From assembly GCA_011503125.2 (NCBI GenBank), contig WWBZ02000082.1, forward strand, positions 1,798,001-1,862,000: 64,000 bases of DNA, written 5' to 3'. Numbering within the stretch: the first letter of the stretch is position 1; the number at the start of each line of letters is the position of its first letter. A program made the position numbers and the translations under genes. The notes under the pieces are model-generated. The model did no database searches. It was given only the letters and a program-made list of their open reading frames with translations, and was not told the DNA's origin. This document shows, in pieces, positions 34,974 through 46,681 of the stretch. The stretch comes from Botryosphaeria dothidea (taxonomy: Eukaryota; Ascomycota; Dothideomycetes; Botryosphaeriales; Botryosphaeriaceae).

Positions 34974-35549
34974 TTGGTTGGCCGTACACCTAATTCTCCA
35001 AGCGCCACATGAGTCTACTTAAATGGACGGCTCTGTAAGTTAAATATAAACTGGTGGGGGATCTCGGCTCTGTGGGGACAACGGAATCAGCTAATTGGGC
35101 TGTCAGCTGGTTGTAGCCGCCCAACCCTGTCGTTCCAGCAAGCGACGACTACGCCGCACAAGAGGAAAACCGGAAGTCTCGGACAACGCTCGAAGAGAAA
35201 TAATGGACAAGACATGCTAACTTGTTCAGAAATGGCATGTCGTTTTTATTGAAACTTTGAAACAAACCAAACGGGCTTGCCTCAAGATATGGATTCCTGG
35301 AAATTTACCAGGTCCGTGAATGCTGCATCTCTCACCTTTAGCGGACAGTATAGGAAAGCTAGTAGGATATTAAATATCGATTGTTTGTACTCAGCCGTTC
35401 GCATCAATAGGGAAATGCGCTTGCTTCCTCAGCTTTCACTCCTCACATCCTTTCTACTGATCCTCACAGGCCACCCAACGTACCCTCTTAATTACTTTGT
35501 CTTCTCACTTTCTCACTCCTCCTATTCCCTTCTCTTCACTAGTGATTTT
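34974..35549. other. Intergenic spacer
   Basis: 576 bp upstream of the GT25 gene and downstream of the GNAT gene; AT-richer than its neighbours and without gene-like signals. Confidence 0.4.
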
Positions 35550-36233
35550 CTACTTTCTTTCCTCCCACTCGCTTCTCAAAAGCCCATACAAGACCAAATC
35601 GCGCCACACTCCCCACTTCCAAACGCTCTTCCTCAAAGCACCCTCCTTCGTGAATCCGACCTTCTCCAATACCCTTTGACTTCCCAAGTTCCCACTGTAC
35701 ACAAATCCACTCAGGCGCTCCAGATGCGGCACGTTCTCGAACACCCATGCCACATAGGCCGTCGCTGCCTCGGTCGCGACGCCGCGCCCCCACACGGTCT
35801 CGCCCAACCAGTAGCCGAGCTCGGCGGAGCGGGCATGTTCGCCGATACCTGGCTTGAGGCCGATGCCGCCGACGCACTCGTCGTCAATGCAGATGGCGTA
35901 GTTCATGGTTGCCGGCCAGACGACAGGCAGTTCGCCGGAAGATAACGCGGCGGTCGGAGGAGTTGAGGTTGGTTGCTGAGCAGCGGGCTCCAGGCTGGCC
36001 ACAGGCTTGTTGATGTTTTCAGGTTTGGGAGCATTCATGGCGATCCACTCGTGGGCCTTTTCCAAGGTGTAGGGGTGAGGGAAGAAGTTGGTCATCCACT
36101 GGGCGATATGGGGACTGTTGGCATGTCTTGTGCTCGATTCCGCATCTTTGACGTGGTAGGGGCGTATGGTGCAGGTTTTCAGAGTGAGGAGAGGAGTTGG
36201 TGGGAAGGGAGAGGTGCTCTCGTTGTTTTCCAT
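35550..36233 (-). CDS. GNAT-family N-acetyltransferase (RimJ/RimL type)
   Basis: A single-exon 227-residue protein. It starts with the usual strand (TLKTCTIRPYHVKDAESSTR) and substrate segment (IAQWMTNFFPHPYTLEKAHE). The acetyl-CoA core follows: VGGIGLKPGIGEHARSAELG, then YWLGETVWGRGVATEAATAY with the pyrophosphate-binding G-R/G-V-A motif, then SGNLGSQRVLEKVGFTKEGA. This is the Acetyltransf_3 subgroup of GNAT enzymes. A Pro/Ala/Thr-rich insert sits at about residues 75-100. The substrate (protein N-terminus, small molecule or antibiotic) cannot be told. It diverges from ECO1 across 516 bp. Confidence 0.92.
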   Translation of the reverse strand: MENNESTSPFPPTPLLTLKTCTIRPYHVKDAESSTRHANSPHIAQWMTNFFPHPYTLEKAHEWIAMNAPKPENINKPVASLEPAAQQPTSTPPTAALSSGELPVVWPATMNYAICIDDECVGGIGLKPGIGEHARSAELGYWLGETVWGRGVATEAATAYVAWVFENVPHLERLSGFVYSGNLGSQRVLEKVGFTKEGALRKSVWKWGVWRDLVLYGLLRSEWEERK

Positions 36234-36749
36234 TGCTTTGATATGAACCAGGCTGCTAAGCTATGTTGGCTGGTCGTTTTGCGGAAAGTCCCAGGCGGGA
36301 ACTATGAAACGGCTAAGTGGCCAGGTATTCAGAAAGGTATTCGAAGACTCCAGATGAGAAGCTGAAGGCGGTTGTCAGCAGAGAATGAGACCGAATTTAT
36401 CCTCAGCTGAAGCAGGCGGTTAGTCATTCAGCCGAGTCACAACTTTCGCGTCATTGCTGATTGCAAGGATGTTGGCTCATTAGGATTCGCGTGTGTCTGA
36501 TATCGTCAGCTCCCGGAGCTTATCGCAGTGAAGGTGTTGACTCTGAAGCCCACAGGGAGCTTCTGGAGTTGAAGGGTGATGGTTGGGAAGGCACCTCGGC
36601 CTGGTCGCGACTGCGGACCCACCTTCCCTCTGCGCGTTTTCCGTCACACCCTCGACGCGTCTTCCATCCCGACGCGTCTCCTTCCACAATCAACAGCCTG
36701 CAGTTCGAATCAAACCCCGGCGCACCGCGCCCCCACCAAACCACCCACG
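36234..36749. other. Divergent promoter between GNAT and ECO1 genes
   Basis: 516 bp between two start codons on opposite strands. An in-frame upstream ATG for ECO1 at 36576 exists, but its extension does not look like conserved protein. Confidence 0.4.
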
Positions 36750-38165
36750 ATGAAAACCTATTCACGGCTCAAAAAGACCACATACCTCTCCACCGGGCCG
36801 CCCGCCAAACGCCGCCGCATTCTCTCCGACAACGACGACGACGCGCTCCAACTATCCAGCGACGCCGCCTTCCTCCGCAATGATGCCCCATCACCACCGC
36901 GCTCCAGCCTCCCCCGCGAAACCAGCGACGCCGTGCTCCCCTCATCCACGCCTCCCTCATCCCCTCCGCCAGCACCCCCACCAGTGACCTCAACATCCCC
37001 GCTCGCGCTGCCAAAGCGCCGTCCCACATTCTCATTCTTCGCGCGCAAAGCGGCCACGGCCGCGCGATCCACCGACAGCAACAACAACGCAACAAAACCT
37101 TCTCCACGGCCCCCGGCCGAGCAGCCCAATGACAGCGTAAAAGAAGAACCACCGGCGCCCGCGGCGACGGAGAACAAGAAGAGGCCCCAGCAGCGCCGCT
37201 TCACGCAGCTCCAGCTCGACCTCGGCAGCGCGCCCGTGCAGCGCACCTGCAAGACGTGCGGCATGGCGTTCGTGCCGTCGAACGCCGAGGACGCGGCCCT
37301 GCACAAGCGCTTCCACGCCATGCACGTCGGGGGCGTGGAGGTGGGGAGGGCGTTTGGGCGAGGTGGTGGTGGCGGCGGCGGCCCGGTGAAAGGGAGCGGC
37401 GAGGTTGTCTGGGAGAAGGGCGTCGATGGGGATGTGGTGGTAGCGGTGGGGCGGAGGGATAGGGCGGCGGCGAAGACGCGGGTGAAGAGGGTGTTGGAGG
37501 TTGTGGAGAGGGAGTTGGGGGCGGTGGAGATTCCGGAGACGGAGCTGTGGAGTGAGTTTTTAAAGGACGGAGGAGACAAGAGTAAAGAGGGATCCGCATC
37601 GGGAACCAAGGAGAAGGAGATCGGGCTGAAGCCGCAGAGGTCTGGTACAGCCAATGGCACAGGTCCGAAGAAGGTGTGGGAGAACACGATGTTGCGGACA
37701 GATCGCTTCAAGGCGTATCTCTACGTCAGAAGCTCAAAGTGTATTGGTCTCTGCCTTGCAGAACGTATCTGCAAGGCCTATGAGGTCACTGCTACCCCTC
37801 AGGACAGCGAGAACTCTTTGAAAAGGTCCCATGCGAAAACCGACAAGGCATCACCAGATAAGTTTCACAAATCAGCGCCATCTGCACTTGAATCCAGCAT
37901 CTCCACCGCAATCACAACCTCTCCTACGCCTCAAGGAGCCCACACCGGTATCTCACGTATCTGGGTCTCATCCTCGCACCGTCGCCAGGGCGTTGCGACC
38001 GCCCTTCTCGACGCCGTTAACCGCGATTTCTGCTGCTCATACTTTCACGAAGTCGAAAAGCGCACCTCCAAAGAAGGGGTCGCTTTCAGCCAGCCAACGG
38101 AGAGTGGAGCGCGGTTAGCAAGAAGGTGGTTCGGTTCAGAGACGGGATGGGCTGTGTATTGGTAG
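36750..38165 (+). CDS. eco1: Cohesin N-acetyltransferase ECO1
   Basis: A single exon of 471 residues from ATG 36750; the frame stays open upstream to 36576, but MKTYSRLKKTTYLSTGPP is the typical Eco1/ESCO start. A disordered Ser/Pro-rich region is followed by a C2H2 zinc finger (CKTCGMAFVPS...HKRFHAMH), a Gly-rich loop and the acetyltransferase half: AYLYVRSSKCIGLCLAERI, ISRIWVSSSHRRQGVATALL (acetyl-CoA binding) and FSQPTESGARLARRWFGSET ending GWAVYW. Eco1 acetylates Smc3 in S phase to establish sister-chromatid cohesion in the nucleus. A short QLQLDL stretch before the finger might act as a weak PCNA-binding motif (inference). Confidence 0.95.
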   Translation: MKTYSRLKKTTYLSTGPPAKRRRILSDNDDDALQLSSDAAFLRNDAPSPPRSSLPRETSDAVLPSSTPPSSPPPAPPPVTSTSPLALPKRRPTFSFFARKAATAARSTDSNNNATKPSPRPPAEQPNDSVKEEPPAPAATENKKRPQQRRFTQLQLDLGSAPVQRTCKTCGMAFVPSNAEDAALHKRFHAMHVGGVEVGRAFGRGGGGGGGPVKGSGEVVWEKGVDGDVVVAVGRRDRAAAKTRVKRVLEVVERELGAVEIPETELWSEFLKDGGDKSKEGSASGTKEKEIGLKPQRSGTANGTGPKKVWENTMLRTDRFKAYLYVRSSKCIGLCLAERICKAYEVTATPQDSENSLKRSHAKTDKASPDKFHKSAPSALESSISTAITTSPTPQGAHTGISRIWVSSSHRRQGVATALLDAVNRDFCCSYFHEVEKRTSKEGVAFSQPTESGARLARRWFGSETGWAVYW

Positions 38166-38994
38166 AGCGACCATTGCCTGGCATCGTCTTGGAGGAGAAA
38201 GGAGCTTTTTGTATAACATGTCTGAGTACTGTTGGAAAAGAAGAGCGGTTATGTGCGTCCGGAAGGCGGTTTCGCGTCTTAATTGTGTCATTCCAGAGCG
38301 TACGCACAGGAGTTTACAGGTTCTCAAAGAAACGAAAAGGATGATAGATGTAGAGATACGAGTCACGGGCACGATTGAATGTAAGCGCGCGTCAATCAGA
38401 AGAAATCACCGATATCATTAATCCTCACTCCCATACAACACGCTGGGCCGTGATTTATCCCGACTAGGTCAAAATGCAGGAAAGAGCATGCATACTATTG
38501 TTCGAGATCTCATCACTATACACAACCACCCCCCCTGCCAATATATGAATGCGGAACTTCACTCAATGATGAAAAAAGACGATGTGATGAGATGAGATGA
38601 GAGGATGATGAGAGACAAAGACTTCCCTTCAGGAGACCTCAGGTACGGTGGGAAGGAAAAAGCTGCCCAGGAAAGTGGCGAGAAAGAAGTGATGTGAAAC
38701 TCCCTTCCCTGGCTTGTCCACAATACTCCTCAACGCCCAATGAAACATCCAAGCCAATCCAATGCATCTACTTTCCTTCGACGAGAACAAAACCAAGAGA
38801 GAGAGCCCCAAAGAGAAGCGGGATGTAAGAGCAGAAAGTCAGACATGGATAAGAAGAGGTGAAACGTACCGAGAAAGATGTAAATAAGGCATACGATATG
38901 AGTTGTATATGAACTTCAACAACTGTACTAGCCAAGCAAAAAACAAGGTGACGACGAGCGCCACCTCATGATTTACAACAAACCCTTCAAGCCT
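38166..38994. other. Convergent spacer
   Basis: 829 bp between the 3' ends of ECO1 and the proline-rich gene. It contains a short GATGA pentanucleotide repeat around 38586-38600 and otherwise nothing gene-like. Confidence 0.4.
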
Positions 38995-40884
38995 CTACGC
39001 CTTTGTGACAGACTTCTGCCGCAGCGCCTCGACCTCCTGCTGCAGTTTATCCAACTCGCTCAAAAGATCCACGCCTCCTTCTGCTCCGCCTTCCATCCCA
39101 TTCGGGCTCACCACCGCGCTCTCATCAGCCTCCGCGTACTCGGTCAACACGCGCTCGCTCGCCCCGCTCGCCGTCCGGCTCCTCCGCTTAAATTCTCCGC
39201 TCTCGCGCCTGTTGTCCCCGCCCACGCCCGCGGCGGCCAGAACGCTAGCACTAGGCCGCTGCATCTCAAAGCTGCTCTTGCTGCTCCCGCGCCTCGGAGG
39301 AGGCGGCGGGGGTCCTCCTACCGCCACGGTAGCCGACGGACTGGTCATGTCGAGCGCGGAGCCCGACAGACGGTGTGACGAGCGCCGCGGGTTCTGCATG
39401 GAGCTCGCCGTGGAGCGGCGTGATGAGGATCGGCTGATGGCGCTCGCACTAACGTCCGCGGTCGACGACGCGGCACCGGAACGGCGGGTGGGCGGAGGGG
39501 GCGGAGGCTTATTGAGCGACGGGGGAGGGGGAGGGGACGTGGTCGGTGTTTGCTCGGCAGATGGGAAAGAGCCCTCCGGTTGGGATGACAGCGTTGCGGC
39601 TGAATTGCTACGCGAGCGAGAATCGGACGACTTCAGTTGGCTGTGCCGCCGGGAGATTGGCGGGGTTGGAGGTTTGCGCCGCTGTGGCGCAGCGGGGGCC
39701 TGTTCCGGGGTCTTGGTGGGTGGGAGATTATCCGCCGGCTCATCCGCAGAATGGAAATCGGACGGGTCTTTAGGAGGAACGGGCTCGGCTGGTGGTGGTG
39801 ATGGGAGATCTTTTTGTTTAGGGCCTGATGATCCTCGGGGTCGCGGGGGTAGCGGTTTATGAACATCCGACGCTGTCCGCTTTGGACCTTCAGGCCTCGC
39901 GCCGGGAGATTCAAATGATGGAGAGAAATCGGAAAACGACACAACCTGCGGGGCTCTCGTGATAGACTTCCCATGTCGGTGTTTCGGAGGGGGTGGCTTC
40001 TTCTTCCCTAGTTTCCGCTCTCCGCCGATGAGGGTGGACTGATCATCGTCGTTACCACCGTCAAATGAGGTTCTCTCATAAGAGCTCCGGGGAGAGTCCT
40101 CGTGTACTTGGAGAACCGACTCGAACAGAGAGTTCCTTGAGGCGGATGATGCCTCAGTGCCGCTACTGGTATCGCCTCCTATGGTAATATGCGCCCTGGG
40201 TTGGATATCCGCAGTAGGAGAAGTACTAGAAGGAGGCGGAGCAGCATTCCCAGTCATGAGAAGCCTCTTGAACGAGTCCACATCCATCGAGCCCTTCGCC
40301 TTGTGACCAGCCGACCTATCCGCCGCCGTTTGTACACCTGAACTGGTCTTCTCCGAATCAAATGCGTTCTGCTGCTCTGCGGGCTCGATATTTGCCAGGG
40401 TTCTTTCGAAAGGATTGGGCACTCCTGAAGTTCGTGAGAGGGTATCCATCTTGGCGGGGTATCCGGAAGCGGCAGGCTTCAGCGGCGCGTCATCATCCTG
40501 GTCGTCTTGGTTGATGGGACTGTCCTCAGACGGCTCGTCGGCGGTATCGTCAGAGGAGGCGTCGCTGAGGTCAGCGAGCGGCGGGGGAGAGCCAGCATGG
40601 CGGGCAGCGCTCAGTCGCCTGGCTAGGTTGTCGTCTACTTCCGGACTCGACGGTTCCGGCGGAGAGGCCGGAGGAGAGGCTAGACGAACATGCTTCTTTG
40701 TCCGCACGGGCACTGCGGCATTGGGTCAACGTCTGCTCAAATGGCACAGCGCTTGGACAGGACTGCGTCTACCCTTCTGGTCGGCTGGCGGCCAGTCGTC
40801 GGCGAGCTCGTGGGATCCGTCAAGTCCGGCGGTGCTGGCGGGCTGCAGCGCGGGCTGGGAGCGGCGGAAAGGGTTGCCTGACAT
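38995..40884 (-). CDS. Proline-rich disordered protein, probable SH3-binding adaptor
   Basis: Two exons, 40884-40773 and 40712-38995, with a 60-bp intron (donor GTAGAC), giving about 609 residues. It begins MSGNPFRRSQPALQPA, then PVRTKKHVRLASPPASPPEP. Nearly the whole protein is low complexity: acidic Asp/Ser patches, many PxxP motifs (KPLPPRPRG, NKPPPPPPTRR, GGPPPPPPRRG) and Ser/Arg stretches. The final about 25 residues (LLSELDKLQQEVEALRQK) form a short coiled coil. The polyproline cores look like SH3 or profilin ligands of the cortical actin machinery. I cannot name an orthologue, so the role is inference. Gene structure is well supported by frame agreement. Confidence 0.75.
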
Positions 40885-41579
40885 GGCGGGGCAGCGGAGG
40901 GTTCAGGATTCAACAGAGCATTATAAGTACAGCAGCAGGCGCGTGGACATGGTGGGCGCGGTGGATCGGAGAGTGAGAGAAGCTCGGTGAGGCTTGGAGT
41001 GCTCGCTGATTATCAAGTCGATCTCTCGGGTGTCGTCCATCCCACGTCACATCCCTGCCCATCCTGCGACCCCACCACGGAACTACTCTCCACACCTCCG
41101 GAGAACTCGGCCTTTGCTCAATCCTCCCATACGCTCCAGACACTTGGCCCGCCTGCTGCCCAACTGCTTGCTGCTCTGTCTCGGCTGCTCCGGCCTGCTT
41201 CATGATCCAGAACATATAGTTGCCGCCCACCTCACGCCAGGCCTTGCCCAAAGCGGCAACAGCCGTCAGGTACCATCAGACAAAGTTCTTCTGTCCAAGC
41301 ACAAGCAGTTTTAACGCCTCGTGTATGCTTGGCCCGCCAATCAGCTTTGCAGGAATTGATTCAATAACACAATTGACGCTTTGTCGAATACTGATGCCAT
41401 TAAAGCCCCGGACAAGCCGCCGTCTCCCCATGCAGCTCAATTCTCACCGGTGTTGGAAGTCTCGACCTCTTGTGCATCTCCATCCCTGCAGCTCAATGTG
41501 AGCGAGAACGCGGCATCTTTTGCGATATTTACGAATGACTGCAGACCTCAACCTTACCTCGTGCAGGCCATGACCAGAT
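40885..41579. other. Intergenic spacer
   Basis: 695 bp between the start of the proline-rich gene and the 3' end of the enoyl-CoA hydratase gene; no gene-like signal. Confidence 0.4.
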
Positions 41580-42547
41580 CTACCTGCCCTTAAAGACCGG
41601 CTTCCTCTTTTCCCTGAAAGCCGCGAGAGCCTCGTACCTGTCCTCAGTATCCACAACGGCCTCGTACATCTGGTTCTCCACTGCCTCGCCACCAGCGCAA
41701 CCCTCAACGGCTGCCAATCCCGCGCGAATCGCTATCGGCGCGCCCTCGCAAATTTCCATGGCCACTCTGACGGCCTCGTCAAGCACCCTCTTCCGCGCGA
41801 CACCCTCTTGCCTAATCTCCTCCGGCAGGACCTGCACCAGCCTGTCGCACAGCCCCAGGAAGTATGCCTCCGGCCCCGCAACGCGACGGCCGGTCAGGAC
41901 GAGGTCGCGCGCCCGGCCCAGGCCGATCAGCGCGGGCAGGCGATAAGTGCCGCCGGCTCCGGGTATGATGCCCAAGCGCGTCTCCGGAAGCGCGACGACG
42001 GCGTTGCTGCTGAAGACGCGCAGGTGCGTGGTCAGGGCGAGCTCGAGGCCGCCGCCGAACGCGAGCGAGGATACGGCGGAGATGGTCGGGACGGGGAGGT
42101 TGGAGATGGAGGTGAAGGCGCCGCGAAGCTTGGAGAGGAATTCGGCCGTGCTGGCGAGTGTCAACATGTCTCTGTTCCATTTTGTACGTGCGTGAGGGCT
42201 GCGAACTCTTCCTGGGTGAAGGTCGCGCGCTCCTTCAGATCAGCGCCGGCGCAGAAGCTCGTGTCGATCTCGCTGGCGATGATGAGAGCGCGCGTGCTGG
42301 GCTTGTTGCCCTCATGGTGGATGTCATTGACGTGCTGGATCAACTCCGAAAGGAGAGCCTTTGAGATGGCATTGCGGGCGGCGGGCCGGTTCAGCGAAAG
42401 CACACGAATAGTGCCGCTATGAGGTGCGGGGATATTGGTGAGCTTGACTAGAGGCTGCGAAGAGCTGGAGCTCGCCCGGCAGGTGACGGGCACATTGCGT
42501 AGAATTACACGCGCAAGAAGCGGGACGCGATTGAGTGCTGGAGGCAT
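41580..42547 (-). CDS. Mitochondrial enoyl-CoA hydratase (AUH-like)
   Basis: Two exons, 42547-42207 and 42150-41580, with a 56-bp intron, about 303 residues. The N-terminus (MPPALNRVPLLARVILRNVP) is basic and hydrophobic like a mitochondrial presequence. Crotonase-fold signatures follow: LSLNRPAARNAISKALLSEL, SFCAGADLKER (first oxyanion-hole segment), SSLAFGGGLELALTTHLRV (second) and ALPETRLGIIPGAGGTYRLP with the catalytic Glu. Closest in motif to AUH/methylglutaconyl-CoA hydratase of leucine breakdown, but short-chain enoyl-CoA hydratase cannot be excluded. The intron is needed because the two halves lie in different frames; the donor GTTCGC is slightly unusual. Confidence 0.9.
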
Positions 42548-43652
42548 GTTGTGAAGGTGTCGGAAGCTTAAGCTCGGCTGAAGCTCTGATGTCTTGTCAC
42601 GCAGTGTGGGGAACCTGCCGAGCAACCAAGGCCGTCGTTTTCCGCTCCCGCCAACCGATCCAAAACTCGGAACATCACAAGCTTCATCTCAGTCATTATT
42701 CATAATCTTATTCTTATTATTTTTTGCTGACATTGGGAAGAGTTCTTGGTGAAGACTTCACTGATCAGACGTTGTTCCGTCAATGTAACAAGCCAAGCAT
42801 CCTGACCTTCCGTACACTGTGATTCTTCTGAGTTCATGGAAAGCATATTTACATTATCAGCCGGAAATCTCACGTCGTGACTGTTCCGGGACAGTGTCCT
42901 GTAAAGAAGGCTTGAAGCTTCTCACAATAAAAAATGATCCGGCAGTGTTCAATCCATGATGCCGGATCTAGAACGGAAACATTTAGGAAGCGAATAGTCT
43001 TATGCGGTTTGCGGTAGATCAGATAGACGAGATGAAAGGGAAAAATAAACTACAGCTGAAAAGACTGAATTCGCGTCAGACCAAGAGAAACTCCTCCATT
43101 GAAAGGAAACCAACGAGGCACCATAGACTGTAGTAATTACCGACTGAGGAGATCTAAAATAAAGAAATATCATCAAGTAGATCGTTATATCGTGAATAAG
43201 AGGAGCCCGAGTAGCAGGGATCCATCTGGATTGAAGACTAGCACGTAGCACGCCACGTGGGGATCTTCAGTGGCGGACGACTTTGATTCTCGCAGTCCTA
43301 CAAAAGGAAATAGGCCAAGACGAACAATGGCCCCACGGCGTCGTGTTGCGCGTCAGCCCACGTCCAATCACAGGCAAGATATTCGTAGAATGCATTGCGT
43401 TATACTTACCTATCGGTACGTAGCTTGAACGCCACTGTCTCAAACAGACCGGGACCACCGGTCATGACGTGTATCCTTATTCCCCTTCGCTTCGGCGAAA
43501 CGCGGGATGATATGCGTAAAAGTCACAATTGCATTCCGCGCATTTAGAAGAGAAAAGGAATCAACGGATGCATTTCCCACAGAGGCTATCTACTCAAGTC
43601 AAAAGCTATTCGGCGAGCATGGAGCAAATCAGGAAAGGAGCACGGGCAAACT
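42548..43652. other. Intergenic region, AT-rich
   Basis: 1.1 kb upstream of the hydratase and downstream of AcrB, noticeably AT-richer than its flanks. Only short frames without domains are present. Confidence 0.4.
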
Positions 43653-46600
43653 CTATGGACCACCAACGAAACCAGGATCCACAGGCACGGTCGCGGAACC
43701 AACCGGACTTGACGTCTTGTTGACCGGACTCGTCGGATCTCTCTGGCTACCTGGAGCACTGCCACTGCCTGAGCCGGTACCGCTGCCACCACTGCTGCCG
43801 CTGCTGCCCTTGCGTGCCTTCGTACCGTTCATTATCGGTGCGTTAAACTGGCCGAACTGTCCGTTGCCAAAAGAACCGGGGGCAAATGAAAAATTCGGGG
43901 CAGCAATGGGAGCATACGCAGGCGGTGGGTCAACGTTGTGGTCAGTAAAGCCAGACATATCTGAGAGCATTGAGCTGGACCGACCGCGACCCTCCCGGGT
44001 AAGAGAGCCAGGTGTGCCATTGATCTGACCTGCAAGTGGCGGAAAATGGAATACCGGAGTAAAGTTATGAGCAGCATTTCCAGTCGTGCCAGGAAGAGGG
44101 CCTTCGGGAGTGGTCGGGACGGCCGGCGGACTAGGGTTCTGCGGCTGCTGAAGCAAAGCCTGCAGGTGCTGGATCTGCTGGTTGATGTACATAGTCTTGT
44201 TTTGGATCTCCATAGCATTGTGCTCGTTGTTGAGGATCTGACTAAGGTACTGTGACTCGTGCTGAGCCCGTGTAGCCATCAGAGCTGCACGTTCATTCAG
44301 CTTCCGGGTCTGCGCATCCTGGTCCTGGGCGTTAAGCGAACTCAGGCGTTCATGCTGCTCGTTAAGCTTCGCTTGCCTTGCCTGAAGACGTTCGCGTTTC
44401 TTGACGATTGAAGCGTATTCAGATTCAGCATTGGTGACTTCCTTGTCGGCCTCGGCCTTGCAGCGATCAAGCTCCTCGGTAGCAGCAGTCAAGCGGTCCT
44501 TCTCCTTGCGCCAATTGCGTTCCTCGGCCTTGAACTCGGCCAGATCCTCCTCCGGGATGTTTGCCAGGCTTGAATTTTGAGTAGACATGTCCGAGGCCGC
44601 TTCTTCTGCTTGACGAATCGCCTCAGACAGCTGCCTTTTCTTCTGCTTCAGCCTGTCGTCGTTGCCACCCGATGTCTGGATCTTGCCTTCCACAGCATCA
44701 ACCTCTTTCTTTGCTGCGGCGAGGGCCTTGCCATGGGATCTCTGGTTACGCTTTTGCTGCATCTTCAACTCCTGGAGCTCATGTTCGAGATTGGTGACAT
44801 TGTTCCGGAGTAGAGTGCGAGGAGATTGTGGTCGCAACGTCTGGTGGGCTGGCGGGGAAACGGCTGAAGCTATCAAAAAGGGATCAGAAGGACCAGTTGC
44901 AAACAGGGATGGAAAGACATACCTTGCTCAGCACTCGGAGCAGCCTGGGTGATGAGACTAGTAGAATGGATGGTGATCCGGTCGTCCGTCCGAACAAACT
45001 CACACTTGTAGTTCTGTTGAGAGGTAAGACCAAAAATCTTCCCTGACCATTTGCTCATTGCCCCATCGCCCGACTTTTGATCCTGGCATGCCGAAGTAAT
45101 ATACGTGGACGCCCAATTGGTACCATTGAGACGAACGTAGAAAGGCTTCGACTTGTCAATGCCTGCTCCAAGACTCGATTCCTGCTCTTCCCCTCCATTT
45201 TCCTTCGCAGTACTCTTTTCCACCACACTAGCGCCGAACGTGATTTCCGTTGCACCAACGTCCAAAACCCATACCCTATCCTCGCCTGCCTTGAAATGAA
45301 CGTTGCCAATGTGATTAACATCCGTTGAATTAGCCTCATGGCTGTCAGCAGACTCGCTACTCTGCTGCACCTCCTTCCAAAAAGTAACTTTTGTGCTCGC
45401 AATAGCGGCCCAAAAAGGTTGTTGACTCCGAACCTGAGTCGCCTGCCTTTTCTTTTTCTTAGAAACAGAACTGAAAGATCTCTCTCGACCATCGACACCT
45501 GCCGGGGATGGCCCTGGATGCCGGCCATCGGCTGCCGCCCCGGTACTGCTGTCTATTCCAGAATCTGGAATTGAGCGGGGCAGTTGGGGAGCTGCCGGTG
45601 TGTCGACATCCGTCCTCCTACTCGATGTTGCAGTCGGTAGTCGATCTTGCTTGGCTATGAACCAACGCCGGCCAAGCCGAAGTATTCCCTGCGATAGAAT
45701 ATGTAAGCCCAGCACGGAGCGGGGCCAGCCGTGGGAGACGTGTGGGGATTCTGGGTAGATTGAATCGGAGGGTGGAGGGGTGAAGATGTCGAATCCGCCC
45801 CTGGAAAGCACGAAATGGAGGTAACGGAGAACATAGTGGCGGATCGAGCGGTGACGATATGCGTGGGAAAAGAAGATGATGCCTCCGCAGACGAGCACGC
45901 TCTGCGAAACGCCACCTTTCCCGGCGGCGGCGCCCCCGAGAGAAATTGCGATGACGGCCTGGGCGAGGTCAAAGGCGACGCCCTGAGCAAACATGGGAAG
46001 GAAACCCCAGATGATCAAGGCAAACAGGTCGCACAGGACAATGGTGCCCAACGAGGGCATGCCCTGGGAGCCCTTGAAGACCTCGCTGAAGCTCGGGAGG
46101 CTGGAGAGCGAAGCGGTGCTGCTCGGAGGCACGAATGTGAGGGTAGCGAACAATAGATGAATGACGGTGAGAACGGTCGACGGTAGCTGCAGAAGAATAA
46201 TGAGGATGGCGACGACATCCCAGACGGGGCACGAGGAAATGATGGTCATGGCCGTCGAGGCGGTGCTGCCCTTGTGGCCCATCTGGGAACGATGCTGGTG
46301 CACGGCGGCGCGGTGTAGCGAGAGGCGGGAGTGCGAGTCGGCGGTGCCGTTGGCGTGCTCGACGGAGCCAGCGTCTGAGGCGTCGTGGGAAGCCTCGGAG
46401 ACGGTGCGGCCCCTGGCGGCAGGTAGGCGCCGGTCGTCTGGCATGGGGGTGTCCGGGAGAGTCGCGTGCACAGCAGCATTGCCAGGAGCCGGGCAGCTTG
46501 CGTGGGAGGCTAGATCTGGCGGCGGCAGCGGCGGAGAGCTTGACGGAGGCTTTCCATTTGCAAGGCCGTGGAGGGCGGGATTGGAGCGTTGCTTGGGGAT

Positions 46601-46681
46601 GCGCTTTCCTGGCGCCGCGAGCCCGTTCTCATGCCGCTTGTCGTGTGTGTTCGCCGCGTTCCTCTTGCCCTTCGGTGGCAT
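43653..46681 (-). CDS. acrB: AcrB-like ubiquitination-network membrane/coiled-coil protein
   Basis: Two exons, 46681-44923 and 44869-43653, with a 53-bp intron, about 991 residues. It begins MPPKGKRNAANTHDKRHENG and has a long basic/Pro-rich N-terminal region. Hydrophobic segments follow at about residues 150-185 (VWDVVAILIILLQLPSTVLT), 215-245 (GTIVLCDLFALIIWGFLPMF) and nearby (VLVCGGIIFFSHAYRH). A soluble middle and a long coiled coil (about 600-830, NVTNLEHELQELKMQQKRNQ onward) precede a Gly/Ser-rich C-terminus. This architecture and start match the fungal AcrB family, known from Aspergillus nidulans where it interacts genetically with the CreB/CreC deubiquitination system. The molecular activity is unknown. 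The gene name rests on resemblance. Confidence 0.82.

Noticed and set aside
43653..46681. Two separate genes instead of one AcrB gene
   Set aside because: The two long frames join exactly across a 53-bp intron with good splice signals, and the combined layout matches one family.
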